64,000 nt of DNA from Trichomonas vaginalis G3 (taxonomy: Eukaryota > Parabasalia > Trichomonadida > Trichomonadidae), in assembly GCF_026262505.1 (NCBI RefSeq), contig NC_067203.1, forward strand, positions 14,396,392 to 14,460,391. Reading direction: 5' to 3'. Position 1 is the stretch's first letter. Every line of letters starts with the position of its first letter. The notes below the pieces were generated by a model, which had not been told where the DNA came from, searched no databases, and was given only the letters and a program-made list of their open reading frames with translations. The position numbers and the translations under genes were made by a program. Shown here in pieces: positions 50,760 to 60,680 of this stretch.

Positions 50760-51969
50760 GATCGAGACCTTTTTATTTCGAAAAAAATTTTTAGTAAACC
50801 TTTTTTCTTATGAAAACACAAAATTAGTGATAAAAATAGCATTAGTATAAATAACCTAATAACTTTAAATAAACTAAATCATCAATCGTTTATACGATAT
50901 AATTTTTCTCTCAAAAACGCATCAAATTCCAATTTAAATGTTTCATTTTTCTTTTACATAAGATGTTAAATTCTAGTCATTCAAAAATTCACTAATAAAA
51001 CTAATTACACATAACATAGATTTCATAATTAGACTCCTGTAAAAGTTTATTATCTCGAAGAAGCTCCAAATAACCAAAATGAGATAAGCATACAATTTTT
51101 GCCACAGAAATCTTCTGAACTGAGATTATTTCATTCCAACCTTGAAAAGTAACCATTGTCATTAAGAAATGAGCATATCTATTTGTATTTCTGGATTTAA
51201 ATTTGTAATCATATTATATGTTAGGGTTGAATTACATGTGATTACGTGAAACTTCTTGCCATATTGTGTTTTGTTCACATAACCTCATTTTTAGGCAATC
51301 TTTGATAGATTGAATAGATAGCTAAAAGATGTCAATATAAATAATTATATTCAAATGTCCTAAGGATGTGAAATAATTATTTTGATTTGAAAATTTAATT
51401 TTTGCGTATGATTACTTGAAGATATAGGTCTTTATAAAAATTAGATTAAAGACTCAATGATTATTTCGGAATTGCTCATTCAATATTATTTTTTCATTAA
51501 ATTCAACATGTACCAATGAAAATTACTGTAAGTATTAATAATTTTTATATCAAGATTGATTTAGCATAATAAAGGCATCTAATTGATATTAATTTTTGAA
51601 ATTCGCAATTGGAAGATAAAAATAGAGAAATTAAGATGAACCTTAATATCTTTAGCTGTATTTTCATACGTAAACTACCGGGTATTGAATAATTATCAAA
51701 TTCTCTATTTTTAACGTCAAAATGACAAAATCTAATTTAATTTACTCACTAAAGATTTAGATATATCTATCATTATATAATATTTAAATGAAGAGATAAG
51801 AGGATTATAAATTCAGAAAAATTAAAGAATATTTCCGAGTAATTTATCTAATTATGTGTCATTGAATATTTTTATAACTATATTTTAATTTTATATTTTA
51901 TGATCGGAATTTGAAAGAAAATAAACGTCCAGTAATTCAAATTTATAAATTACTTGACGTTAGTCTACT
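50760..51969. other. Spacer, no gene
   Basis: 1.2 kb of AT-rich sequence without a convincing frame, RNA gene or repeat. Confidence 0.5.
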
Positions 51970-51977
51970 TCATTTTT
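51970..51977 (+). promoter_or_regulatory. Inr of the 51981 gene
   Basis: TCATTTTT, ending four bases before the ATG; it decides the start in favour of 51981 over an upstream TTG. Confidence 0.65.
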
Positions 51978-51980
51978 ATA

Positions 51981-52613
51981 ATGTTCTCTCGTTCTAGGAA
52001 TGCTAAGCCACTCAGAACGGCATCAATCAAATTCGTCAAAGGTGGTGAGAACCTTGATATTGCTAACAACATAATGAATGTTGAAAATCAATTTTCGAAA
52101 TCTCCAAAACCAGTAAGAACAAGGAAATCCCATACAATAAGCAATAAGAGAAGATCAGCCTCAATTGAGAAGATCTTTGAAAAGCAGAAACAAGTCACTA
52201 CAAAGCTAAAAGAAGATCTTCAAAAGCATCTTGAAGAATTGAGATACAAAGAGCAAGTTTTGAGGAATAATTGCCCATTGTCACCATCAGAATTACCTCC
52301 TCCACCACCGCCACCACCTACATCTCCAAGGAAAGAATACGTTCTTGTTACATCAAGAACTAAAAAGGAATCACAAACTTTGATGCCAGTAAAGAAGATT
52401 GATGGCACAAATTATTACGTAACTATTGAAGACATCTCGAATGTCAAAACTGGGCTTCGCAAAGTCGAAAAAGAGCCACCAACTCCAAAACGTAAATCAG
52501 ATGATGATATCTTGGATTTATTGGAAGATAAACTCACACAGATCAGAAGCAACAATTTAATTTCAGATGATGAATGCATTGAGGAGTTAAGCGAAGAAAG
52601 CGCAGATTGGTAA
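51981..52613 (+). CDS. Proline-rich coiled-coil protein, unknown
   Basis: A 210-residue protein starting MFSRSRNAKPLRTASIKF. Residues 60-100 form a coiled coil (KQVTTKLKEDLQKHLEELRYK), and a run of nine prolines (LPPPPPPPPPT-like) follows near residue 110, of the type bound by profilin or by SH3/EVH1 domains. The end is acidic (DDECIEELSEESADW). A cytoskeletal adaptor role is possible but not shown. No family recognised. Confidence 0.7.
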   Translation: MFSRSRNAKPLRTASIKFVKGGENLDIANNIMNVENQFSKSPKPVRTRKSHTISNKRRSASIEKIFEKQKQVTTKLKEDLQKHLEELRYKEQVLRNNCPLSPSELPPPPPPPPTSPRKEYVLVTSRTKKESQTLMPVKKIDGTNYYVTIEDISNVKTGLRKVEKEPPTPKRKSDDDILDLLEDKLTQIRSNNLISDDECIEELSEESADW

Positions 52614-52877
52614 GCGGATATAATATTTTTATTTTATATTTTTTTCGGTGTGATATCAATTTTTAAACTTTTTTAAGTTTCAAATCTAGATTTTATGAAA
52701 ATTCTTTTAGTTTGGCGCCGAAATGTGCTAATTTCCAATCATAGCAACATAAAGAGATAGAATCATAAACAAGGCAGCGAATTAACATGATATTTAAATG
52801 AGAATTCAATAATATCTAATTAATTCCAGAAAATATAGCAATAAATGTTAATTACAGGAAAAAATAAAACATCATTT

Positions 52878-54671
52878 TTAGTTAAAGTCATCCTCGAAGT
52901 TAAGTTCGTTATCAGGATCAGCATTGTCCTTCTTATCGTCATCCATAACAAAATCACCACCTTCATTAACATCACCACCCATATCAGGTAGAGGTGGCGC
53001 TATTTCGTCTTCGAGTTCAAAGTTATCTGCGTCATCATCTTGCTTATCAACTTTAAACTTCGGATTTTCTTCTGTTGTGATTGGAGTGTATACGTTTTCT
53101 GGTGGCGGTTGATTTCCTTCGTCTTCTTGCTTGACATCTGCATCATCATTCATTTCGAAGTTTCCTTCATCATTTTGAACTTCAAAGTTCTCATCATTAT
53201 CATTCTTAGTATCATTATCTGCTTTTTCTTCAGCGTTGTCATTAATTTCGAAATTATTATCATCTTCTTTAGATTCGAAATCATCATCAGCCTTTGATTC
53301 GAAGTCATCGTCATTCTTTACATCAGCATTATCATCATCAACGATATCATCAACTTTATCTTTGACAGCTTCTCCAATTGAAAGACTTGGCTTCTTTTCT
53401 TCTCTTGGAGATTGTTTCTTTGGTGTCCTTGATGGTGATTTTGTTTGTGGTGATTGTACTTTCGATGAGCCTTTTGCTGTTGGTACTTTTTCTGGAGTCT
53501 TGGCCGGGGAAGGAGTTTTTGCAGGGGGAGCATCGGCCTCCTCCAGTTTTTCTTCTTCCTCCTCAGCTTTTTGCTTTTTAGCGGCTTCTTCAGCTTCTTT
53601 TTGTTGTCTTTCTGCTTCTTCTGCTTCCTTCCTAAGTTTCTCAGCTTCGGCTTTGTCTTTTTCGCCTTGAACAATTTCTTCAATATTTTCTGGAATCTTT
53701 GGACGAAGATTATCAGCTTTTCCTGTTAATCCAAGTTCCTGATACATATTGAATGCTTCGTAATATAAACAAACTGCTTTTGTATTAATTTGTGGCTCAT
53801 TTGATAAAATATCATTTGAAGACTCTGTATTTTGTTTTGGCGGTACACTTTTCTCTTCATTCTGTGCATGCTCAACAAGAACATCTGCAATTTGTTCGGT
53901 GGATTTATTTTCGCTCTGATTCTTCAAAATCGTTATTGCGTTTTCATAAAATTGTGAAGCGTTTTGATATTTACGGTTTGTAGAACTTGCACGAGCTTTT
54001 AGAATTGTAACGCGGAAGTCTTTATCGAAATCATCTTGCTGAGGTATTTTTGAGGCAATTGAAACAGCTGAGTGTAACTTGGAGGAAATATCGCGTGGTT
54101 TGGCATCTCTTTGATTTAACAGTAATAATGCATTGTCGTAATATGACTCTGCACATTCAATATCGATATTATAAGCAAGATCTTGTTCTTCTTTCATGGA
54201 TTCCTGTATTGATTCGCTCTGTTCCATCTGCTTAGCTTTAGTAAGATGACGAATTGCAGATGCTGGACGATCGTTGTGATGATAATGATATCCAAGCTGA
54301 TAAAGTGATTTTAATAATTCTATTGAAGATTCTCCATGAACTATGAAATTTAATGCTTTTTGTTTAACAAGTAACTCGAGTTTTTCCTTGTATTCCATTT
54401 CTCCATCGCCAGAAAGCTGATTTGAGACACCTTCTAATTTTTCTTCAGGTGTTGTCTTATCAACTTCTGCATCAGGATGCTCTTTGAAATATCTTGCAAC
54501 ATATGATTCGTTTTTCTCTAGAGGCGGGGCTTTGGTTGGATTTGATTGTGAAAGTCTGTAGCAAGCGCTATCCATTTCCTTAGCACTTCTTCTTGGAACT
54601 GGTCTTACATTTTCTTGCTTTGTAGTTGCTCCAGATCTTCGATTCTGTTCACCAGCCGCTTGCTCACTCAT
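52878..54671 (-). CDS. TPR protein with long acidic tail
   Basis: A 597-residue protein. Residues about 95-330 hold TPR-type helices (LLKSLYQLGYHYHHNDRPASAIRHLTKAK; AESYYDNALLLLNQ; AVCLYYEAFNMYQELG); 335-385 form an alanine/glutamate-rich coiled coil; 385-430 are basic, with S/T-P sites (KTPSPAKTPEKVPTAKG, SPQTKSPSRTPKK); and the last 170 residues are acidic repeats (DDDFESK, NFEMND, DNFELEDE). The TPR part recalls flagellar TTC23-like proteins, but this is weak; a histone-chaperone-like role is another reading of the acidic tail. The ATG at 54671 is the first in frame (an upstream GTG is not used). Confidence 0.7.
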   Translation of the reverse strand: MSEQAAGEQNRRSGATTKQENVRPVPRRSAKEMDSACYRLSQSNPTKAPPLEKNESYVARYFKEHPDAEVDKTTPEEKLEGVSNQLSGDGEMEYKEKLELLVKQKALNFIVHGESSIELLKSLYQLGYHYHHNDRPASAIRHLTKAKQMEQSESIQESMKEEQDLAYNIDIECAESYYDNALLLLNQRDAKPRDISSKLHSAVSIASKIPQQDDFDKDFRVTILKARASSTNRKYQNASQFYENAITILKNQSENKSTEQIADVLVEHAQNEEKSVPPKQNTESSNDILSNEPQINTKAVCLYYEAFNMYQELGLTGKADNLRPKIPENIEEIVQGEKDKAEAEKLRKEAEEAERQQKEAEEAAKKQKAEEEEEKLEEADAPPAKTPSPAKTPEKVPTAKGSSKVQSPQTKSPSRTPKKQSPREEKKPSLSIGEAVKDKVDDIVDDDNADVKNDDDFESKADDDFESKEDDNNFEINDNAEEKADNDTKNDNDENFEVQNDEGNFEMNDDADVKQEDEGNQPPPENVYTPITTEENPKFKVDKQDDDADNFELEDEIAPPLPDMGGDVNEGGDFVMDDDKKDNADPDNELNFEDDFN

Positions 54672-54757
54672 TTCTTGCACGTTATTTCAGATTTACAAAA
54701 TAATCGTCATGAAATAATATAAGGGGGAATAAATTAAATATTGTGGGGAACTTCAAT

Positions 54758-54949
54758 ATGAGCAAAAGAATTCAAGGGCAAGGGAGTACAAAACCTACAC
54801 TCAATTCACCAAATAACAACACGAATATTAATCAGCAAAACGAACAAAATGATGACGATTATGCTTTGATTCCCGTAGATTTATATTATAATTTGTGCAT
54901 AAAGTATTTTCAACTTAAAGATTCATTTAAAAAATCGCAAGAGAATTAA
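54758..54949 (+). CDS. Small Asn/Gln-rich protein, unknown
   Basis: A 63-residue protein (MSKRIQGQGSTKP at the start) with a disordered N/Q-rich half, then ALIPVDLYYNLCIKYFQLKDSF, which looks like a single folded or amphipathic helix. TCAAT directly precedes the ATG and can be its Inr. It is divergent from the TPR gene with 86 bases between starts. Small, so only moderately certain. Confidence 0.5.
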   Translation: MSKRIQGQGSTKPTLNSPNNNTNINQQNEQNDDDYALIPVDLYYNLCIKYFQLKDSFKKSQEN

Positions 54950-55353
54950 ATTCCGTTTCAAAATACTTACCTTTTTGGGAAAATCCTTAAACTCCAATTC
55001 TTGTTTGATTTTATCTTACTTATAAGTCTCCAACTCTAAAATGTTCTTAATATTGAATAAAATACTATTTGTTTTTTTTTACTTATTGCATTCAATTCAC
55101 TTTATCACATTTTTTTTATCTCAGTAATGATATCATGGACACCAACTGCAATACCTGGTAGATTGCAAACATGTGACCCCAAAAGAAATATAAAAACTCT
55201 TTTTAAAGATTTATATTTTTATTAGCATACGGAATTCTTATTTTGTGAAACCGTGTGTAATGAAAAATGTTATATTACTACAACAATAATATGAATTTAT
55301 TCGAATCGAATGAAATAATGAAAAAAAAAATATTAATAGAATACAAAGCATTT
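54950..55353. other. Spacer, no gene
   Basis: AT-rich, between convergent genes; nothing recognised. Confidence 0.55.
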
Positions 55354-55902
55354 TCAATCTTCATTTTCATCATCACTATCTGATTCATCTAGAATGTCGT
55401 CAATATTAATATTTGTGAAAACATTTTCTTCTTTTACTGACTGTCTTTCAGGAAGTTTATTTTCAAAAGCAAACTCCATAGATTTGACGACCATTTCTTT
55501 TGTATCATTCTCTCTCTCTGTAAGTAATTGGATTTCTTTTTCTTTATTTGTTTTAAGTCTTAATTCTTTGTTTGCATTCTTGATATTTTCTCTTTCTTCT
55601 ATCTTTTGTTTAAGTTCTTCTATTCTTTTCTTTGCTTTAAGTGTTCCGATTCTTTTTCCGCCTAATGTTCGGCATGAATCTTTAAATCTAGGAAGTCTTC
55701 TAGATCTTCTTTCACCTTCTCTCTTAATTGCACGACCAAAATTTCCTTTACCACCATTGCATCTAAATCTAATTTCTATAATTCCATGATTATTAATGGT
55801 ATAGTATGAATTTGGTGAAATGGAAAACCTTTCTAGCAGTATTTGGCCAATATCTCTCGTAGAATCATATGAAAAATATTTGTTGAATAGCCTAAAAGTC
55901 AT
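55354..55902 (-). CDS. SDE2: SDE2-like splicing/genome-maintenance protein
   Basis: SDE2 is made with a ubiquitin-like head that is cut after a GG to release a KGG-starting protein acting in the spliceosome and at replication forks. Here residues 1-49 are a short ubiquitin-like head; GG is at 50-51, followed by KGNFGRAIKREGERRSRRL and FKDSCRTLGGKRI, which match the SDE2 signature (GGKGGFGS and CRDLSGRR). Then come a K/E coiled coil and an acidic end (DDILDESDSDDENED). It has 182 residues, shorter than animal SDE2 but near fungal sizes. It shares a 51-base divergent promoter with the Sgf11-like gene. Confidence 0.8.
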   Translation of the reverse strand: MTFRLFNKYFSYDSTRDIGQILLERFSISPNSYYTINNHGIIEIRFRCNGGKGNFGRAIKREGERRSRRLPRFKDSCRTLGGKRIGTLKAKKRIEELKQKIEERENIKNANKELRLKTNKEKEIQLLTERENDTKEMVVKSMEFAFENKLPERQSVKEENVFTNINIDDILDESDSDDENED

Positions 55903-55953
55903 AAAATAATCAAATTAAATTTGTAAAATCGTCACTTTTTAATATCATTAAAA
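55903..55953. promoter_or_regulatory. 51-bp divergent promoter of SDE2 and the Sgf11-like gene
   Basis: Only 51 bases separate the two start codons. The plus-strand gene has TCATTAAA directly before its ATG; no equally good Inr is seen for SDE2. Confidence 0.55.
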
Positions 55954-56346
55954 ATGAGCGAAGAGCCACATCCAAAGCAAATCTTTTTTGTCAGCTGGAA
56001 ACAACACAAGTTAGAGTTAGCCAAAGAACGCATTCATGAAATTGCAGGAAGTTTTATTGACGAAATTATCTTCAATACAATTATTGACTACTGCAGAGTA
56101 GAGCACGGTTTTCCAGGTGCCTTGAAATTGAGCGATATGATAGTAAATAATCCTGTTCTCCCAACAACAACTGCAAACTTCGATCAAATTACGTTTGATA
56201 ATAACGACAACCAAAGAAGATCAGCTAAATGCCCTGTTTGCAACGACACAGTTGATGCAAGACTTTTTACATCTCATCTTGAGACATGCATCAGAAAATG
56301 CAATCCGTTAGAAGTTGCAATCAAAATTGCAAAGAAAGAAGATTGA
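55954..56346 (+). CDS. SGF11: Sgf11-like SAGA deubiquitinase-module subunit
   Basis: Sgf11 (ATXN7L3) activates the histone H2B deubiquitinase of SAGA and contacts nucleosomes through a C2HC zinc finger. This 130-residue protein has a long amino-terminal helix (IHEIAGSFIDEIIFNTIIDYC), as Sgf11 has for docking, and near the end CPVCNDTVDARLFTSHLETC, with Cys93, Cys96, His108 and Cys112. The pattern C-x2-C...R-x3-H-x3-C with ARLFTSHLE is the Sgf11 finger. Start after TCATTAAAA. Confidence 0.7.
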   Translation: MSEEPHPKQIFFVSWKQHKLELAKERIHEIAGSFIDEIIFNTIIDYCRVEHGFPGALKLSDMIVNNPVLPTTTANFDQITFDNNDNQRRSAKCPVCNDTVDARLFTSHLETCIRKCNPLEVAIKIAKKED

Positions 56347-56611
56347 TCAATCACATATTTACAGCGTTATTTAAAATAAATGTATGTTTGCTAACAAAAT
56401 AACTTATTTATATAAACTATTGTTAAATTTTCAAAATTTATTTTGAGCAATTTCCAAGGGAAGATATTTATTGGATCTAATAATGGGAATGATGCTGTTC
56501 CATTCTCTTTTTCTGTTTGAGCGTAAATTTTTGACAAGAGCATCATGAATAAGCATGAGTAGACTAAGTTGATTTCATGATCTTATTATAAATGAAAATC
56601 ATAAATTGTTT

Positions 56612-56785
56612 TCAAATATAAATATTTTTATTCTGAAATTTAATACTGAATGAGCAAATGTTATCCTTTTTGCAGCGGCAATCGTTTCCACACTTGCAAC
56701 ATTCGTTGCAGTGGCATTCCTGCTGGAGACACTCGCATTCAGTATTAAAATGGCAGGTTCCGGAAATGTATTCTTTGGCTAACAT
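56612..56785 (-). CDS. Metallothionein-like Cys-rich small protein
   Basis: A 57-codon frame, ATG to TGA, with 11 cysteines (11, 17, 19, 24, 26, 29, 30, 32, 36, 38, 44) in CxC and CC motifs: ECECLQQECHCNECCKCGN, then DCRCKK. Such proteins bind zinc, copper or cadmium through cysteine clusters in the cytosol. There are no aromatic residues between the cysteines, and one His at 25, both typical. TCATAA directly before the ATG fits an Inr. Chance occurrence of this pattern is unlikely. An overlapping plus-strand opening is a shadow. Confidence 0.65.
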   Translation of the reverse strand: MLAKEYISGTCHFNTECECLQQECHCNECCKCGNDCRCKKDNICSFSIKFQNKNIYI

Positions 56786-56787
56786 TT

Positions 56788-57335
56788 ATGACAGTTTACA
56801 AATCATATTTGACACTTTACAAGTCCCCAGAGTTCGAAAATTATTTGGTCGGGTCCCCAATTGTCCCCCAAGAGACATCCTTATTTAGAGCTAATATCTA
56901 CATCAGATATCTATCCAAAAACAATAGAAAGAAAGCTAAGAGTGAGATGGCATTTTTTAACACCAAAAGTGCTACAGCTAAATTTTACAAAGCATGTCAA
57001 GTTCAGAGCAGCCAAAAAATGAAAATTGGTGCACTTACAGTGACCTTAAGCCAATTAAAGTATTCGAGTACCCAGATCAAGCATCAAAAATCATTTGGAG
57101 GGTCAATCCCAATAATATTTTACAAATATCTTCACAAATTATCGAATTAATAACAGCAGACAAAATAACTATCCAAATGGCATTTTATTTGATTGATATT
57201 ATTTCACAAATTCGTGTTAAAGATACCCTATATTTCCAACTCTTGGAAAATTTTCATGACCCCCCTACCCAGGGTCCTAAAATGGGTATTTTCCTCACAC
57301 AGACACCGTGGTTTTTTGAGCCGGGAAATAAATAG
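56788..57335 (+). pseudogene. Coding-like fragments, unknown
   Basis: Two plus-strand frames follow each other: MTVYKSYLTLYKSPEFEN..., about 70 convincing codons, then from 56994 MSSSEQPKNENWCTYSD... with ILQISSQIIELITADKITI, about 87 convincing codons, after which a repeat-like CCCCCTACCCAGGG stretch closes the frame. Composition is host-like. They could be one broken gene or a small gene with an unrelated neighbour. No family recognised. Confidence 0.35.
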
Positions 57336-58614
57336 CGCAGACAGTTTCTACATATAGAGACATGCTTATACTTAGAGTTTGACGGGAATCTAAAGTGATT
57401 TTTTTCTGCATCGCGAAATCTAATGCAATCTCAAAATCATGAAGAAACTGCGAATCGGAGCGCAATTTTTTAATATGTTAATATATAAATGTACCCCTAC
57501 TACTGCAAATGCTTCAAATGAAAATCTAAGAAATCAGATTAATTTGATCACATTAGTATAGTATTGGTCAAACCAAAAACTCATATGTTGATATATAGCC
57601 TATGGATATTCATATTATCTACTTTTCATTGAATTACATAAGATTTAATAATCTCATAAATATTCTTTTTAATTTTCCGAATTCCGTGTGCATTTAGATT
57701 GCCCATACCTGTATATAATAATTCTAGAATGGTTTGGTTAGATATTAAGTTTTTTAGATTAATATTTTAACATTTTGATAAAACAAGCATTTGTTCCATT
57801 TTAGAATCGCCATTGAACTCTGGTTTGACTAACATGATGTTGTATGATCAAATAAATTCTAACTTCATGAGATAAATTTTGAAATTAGAAAATGCGATAT
57901 CTGACTCAAATATTTATATGAACACATTTAACATTCAATGATAAACTAAAGTACTATACAGCAGATTCGATTTGGCTTATATTTTATATAATCAACAAAT
58001 AATCCTATAAAATTGTGCTATTCACGTTGCTCAAAGATGTATTGAACATTCCCTACTTGTGTATTGATAAAATTAGATATAGATTCTAATGTAAATCGAT
58101 ATTTTGAAAATTCATATATATTTTGTCTTGGTTTGGCATTTGATCGTGTTGAAACCGGAATTGCAATATATATCATCTAAATATATAACTATCAAAATAT
58201 GAGCTATAGATTTTTAAATTATTCTCCTGAATATGAGTGACTAACATAATTATATTGAATTGAGTAGTAAGAATCATAAATATTAGAATCTGACGATAAT
58301 TTATTATAACTTTATATAGGAACAAGATTATAAATGATGATGAAAATAAAGATTAAATTTAAATCTGAAAATTTGAAAACATTAAGTGTATATGATAGCA
58401 TTACAAAATTAAATTTTATGTGGAAGAGGAAATAAAGGAATTAGAAGTATTATGAGAAAATAAATATAAAAAACAAGATTCTATTAAATGAGTTAATTTA
58501 TAGAAAGGAATAACAGTGTGAATGTAGTAAATGAATGTTTTCATGATGTATTATTGAAATCTTAAGTTTTGTTAAGAAGATAATAAGGGAATCAAATTTT
58601 GTATAAGGAAGTTT
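57336..58614. other. Spacer, no gene
   Basis: 1.3 kb of AT-rich sequence without a convincing frame or repeat. Confidence 0.5.
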
Positions 58615-59760
58615 GACCGACAAGAGTGTATTGTGCACTCTTGTCGGTCTGCATGTCTCATTCCGGGAGACATTGTCACTGCATGTCTCCCAGAATGAGA
58701 CAATCTTCCGCATTCATAACTTGAATGCGGAAGTTTGACCGACAAGAGTGCACAATACACTCTTGTCGATCTAAATGTATCTTACAATCAAAGACACTTT
58801 CATACAATCTTTTCGAAGTTAAAAAAAAAAATTTAATTATTTCTTTCTTTTGTTTATTAAATCGCCTTACTCACGTACTAATCTCTTTTAGAGACTCTAT
58901 CGAGCTATCCCCACATATAAACCTGTGACAATAATACATATTTACTCTCTTCATATTCTGATCTCATGACACATTATCGCAAAAACTATAATTATACAAC
59001 ACATCTCATAAAGTCTCATTTTAGCCCTATCTAAGCGTTCAAAACCTATTTTCCACACGTAATCTGATTCTTCTGGCTCCGCTGATTCGATTTCTGCTGT
59101 CAGATCGTGAAAATAGATATAATCTGAACTTTTGAATTCATACATTTTTGGAAAAAATTGAATTTTCAAAAAAAAGAGCTTATTTAGGTATGAACCTGAA
59201 GAGAAATTTTAAGGAAAATATTAAGTTGTGCAATTTGCATTTATCTCTTTATGTGATGCATATTTTCACGATCTGACAGCAGAAATCGAATCAGCGGAGC
59301 CAGAAGAATCAGATTACGTGTGGAAAATAGGTTTTGAACGCTTAGATAGGGCTAAAATGAGACTTTATGAGATGTGTTGTATATTATAGTTTTTGCGATA
59401 ATGTGTCATGAGATCAGAATATGAAGAGAGTAAATATGTATTATTGTCACAGCGTTTATATGTGGGGATAGCTCGATAGAGTCTCTAAAAGAGATTAGTA
59501 CGTGAGTAAGGCGATTTAATAAACAAAAAGAAAGAAATAATTAAATTTTTTTTTAACTTCGAAAAGATTGTATGAAAGTGTCTTTGATTGTAAGATACAT
59601 TTAGATCGACAAGAGTGTATTGTGCACTCTTGTCGGTCAAACTTCCGCATTCAAGTTATGAATGCGGAAGATTGTCTCATTCTGGGAGACATGCAGTGAC
59701 AATGTCTCCCGGAATGAGACATGCAGACCGACAAGAGTGCACAATACACTCTTGTCGGTC
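58615..59760. mobile_element. Long inverted repeat with hairpin-rich ends
   Basis: Two arms of about 500 bp (58615-59118 and 59261-59760) are nearly perfect reverse complements, with a 142-bp spacer. Each arm starts with four small hairpins in a row: GACCGACAAGAGTG around a 7-base loop, a TGTCTCATTC/GGGAGACAT hairpin, CTTCCGCATTC around ATAACTT, and the first again. A minus-strand opening of 72 codons (58951-59169) in the arm and spacer has coding-like composition (LTAEIESAEPEESDYVW) but no known family. It is a fold-back type element or a source of long hairpin RNA. No flanking duplication seen. Confidence 0.75.
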
Positions 59761-59764
59761 GAAG

Positions 59765-59791
59765 TTTTGCAATCGCGTTGTGATTGCAAAA
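59765..59791. repeat. Further hairpin just outside the long inverted repeat
   Basis: TTTTGCAATC pairs with GATTGCAAAA around GCGTTGT. It is followed by AGATTGT, the same spacer that follows the CTTCCGCATTC hairpin inside the arm, so it looks like one more, diverged module. Confidence 0.6.
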
Positions 59792-59971
59792 GATTGTGCT
59801 ATTCCTGCATATTTTCTACGAGCCTGCTTCATAAAATTGAATCCTTCTATCCAAATTAAATGCGATTTCGCTAATCTTTCATCTAAAATCACTAATCAGA
59901 AGCATATTGCAAGTTAACTTGAACCGGCATGTTCCTCCTATCCTGTCTTTCAGTTCTTTCTATCAGCCATG

Positions 59972-60179
59972 GTTCACAAGGAGGAGAGCTTTGCGCACAA
60001 TCAGACATAAGATTGCGGCAGAGGAACCGGGAAGAGAGCAGCTTGAAGCGGTAAGATGTCCGAATGCTGTCTCCCAGGTGTATCTGTCAGGCAAAGTTCA
60101 CAAGGAGGAGAGCTTTGCGCACAATCAAACAGAAGATTGCGGCAGAGGAACCGGGAAGAGAGCAGCTTGAAGCGGTAAG
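59972..60179. repeat. Two 84-bp GC-rich direct repeats
   Basis: Copies at 59972-60055 and 60096-60179, 124 bp apart, beginning GTTCACAAGGAGGAGAGC and ending GCTTGAAGCGGTAAG, with only a few differences. They are markedly less AT-rich than their surroundings. No frame continues convincingly through both. Confidence 0.8.
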
Positions 60180-60254
60180 CTGTTTTCAAGTCTTTAGTTA
60201 ACAAACTTTAACAAAAGACATCTAAAAAATTTGAAATAATTGCAAAATAATGCC

Positions 60255-60385
60255 GTCAGGTAATGCGCACCTAAGGGAGGTGTTTTGCGGGAGCTGGGGG
60301 TATCTTGGTGAGTACTCAGGAGGCCAAGAAGGGCACCCCAACCGACATTTTGCTGACGCATTGTGTAAGCAACCATTCTGATAAC
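60255..60385. ncRNA. Candidate structured RNA segment
   Basis: A GC-rich island in AT-rich sequence with nested pairing: AATGCG near 60261 with CGCATT near 60355; GGGG...CTTGG with CCAAG...CCCC (about 60295-60345); and GAGTACTC in the loop. No protein family is read in it. It is only a candidate; it might equally be the end of a transposon. Confidence 0.3.
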
Positions 60386-60428
60386 CGCTCAAACCGTCGG
60401 GACAAAATAATTTATGAAATTATAAGTC

Positions 60429-60680
60429 ATCTTTCTAATACATATTTTTGGAAGGGCGTAAGATACGCCAACTTAAAATATTATTAAATATGAGAAAATC
60501 GCTCAACAAAAAAACAATTCTTTCAAAAGTTTAAAATTTATCTTTCTAATACATATTTTTGGAAGGGCGTAAGATACGCCAACTTAAATATATTATTAAA
60601 TATGAGAAAATCGCTCAACAAAAAAACAATTCTTTCAAAAAGTTTGACATTGATCTTTCTAATACATATCCTATGGAAGG
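60429..60680. repeat. 111-113 bp tandem repeat
   Basis: About 2.2 copies of a unit beginning ATCTTTCTAATACATAT (starts at 60429, 60540 and 60653). Each full unit has a small hairpin GGCGTAAGATACGCC. Confidence 0.8.

Noticed and set aside
53236-53670. Serine-rich 144-codon opening opposite the TPR/acidic gene
   Set aside because: Mirror of its acidic and K/E-rich DNA; no start signal.
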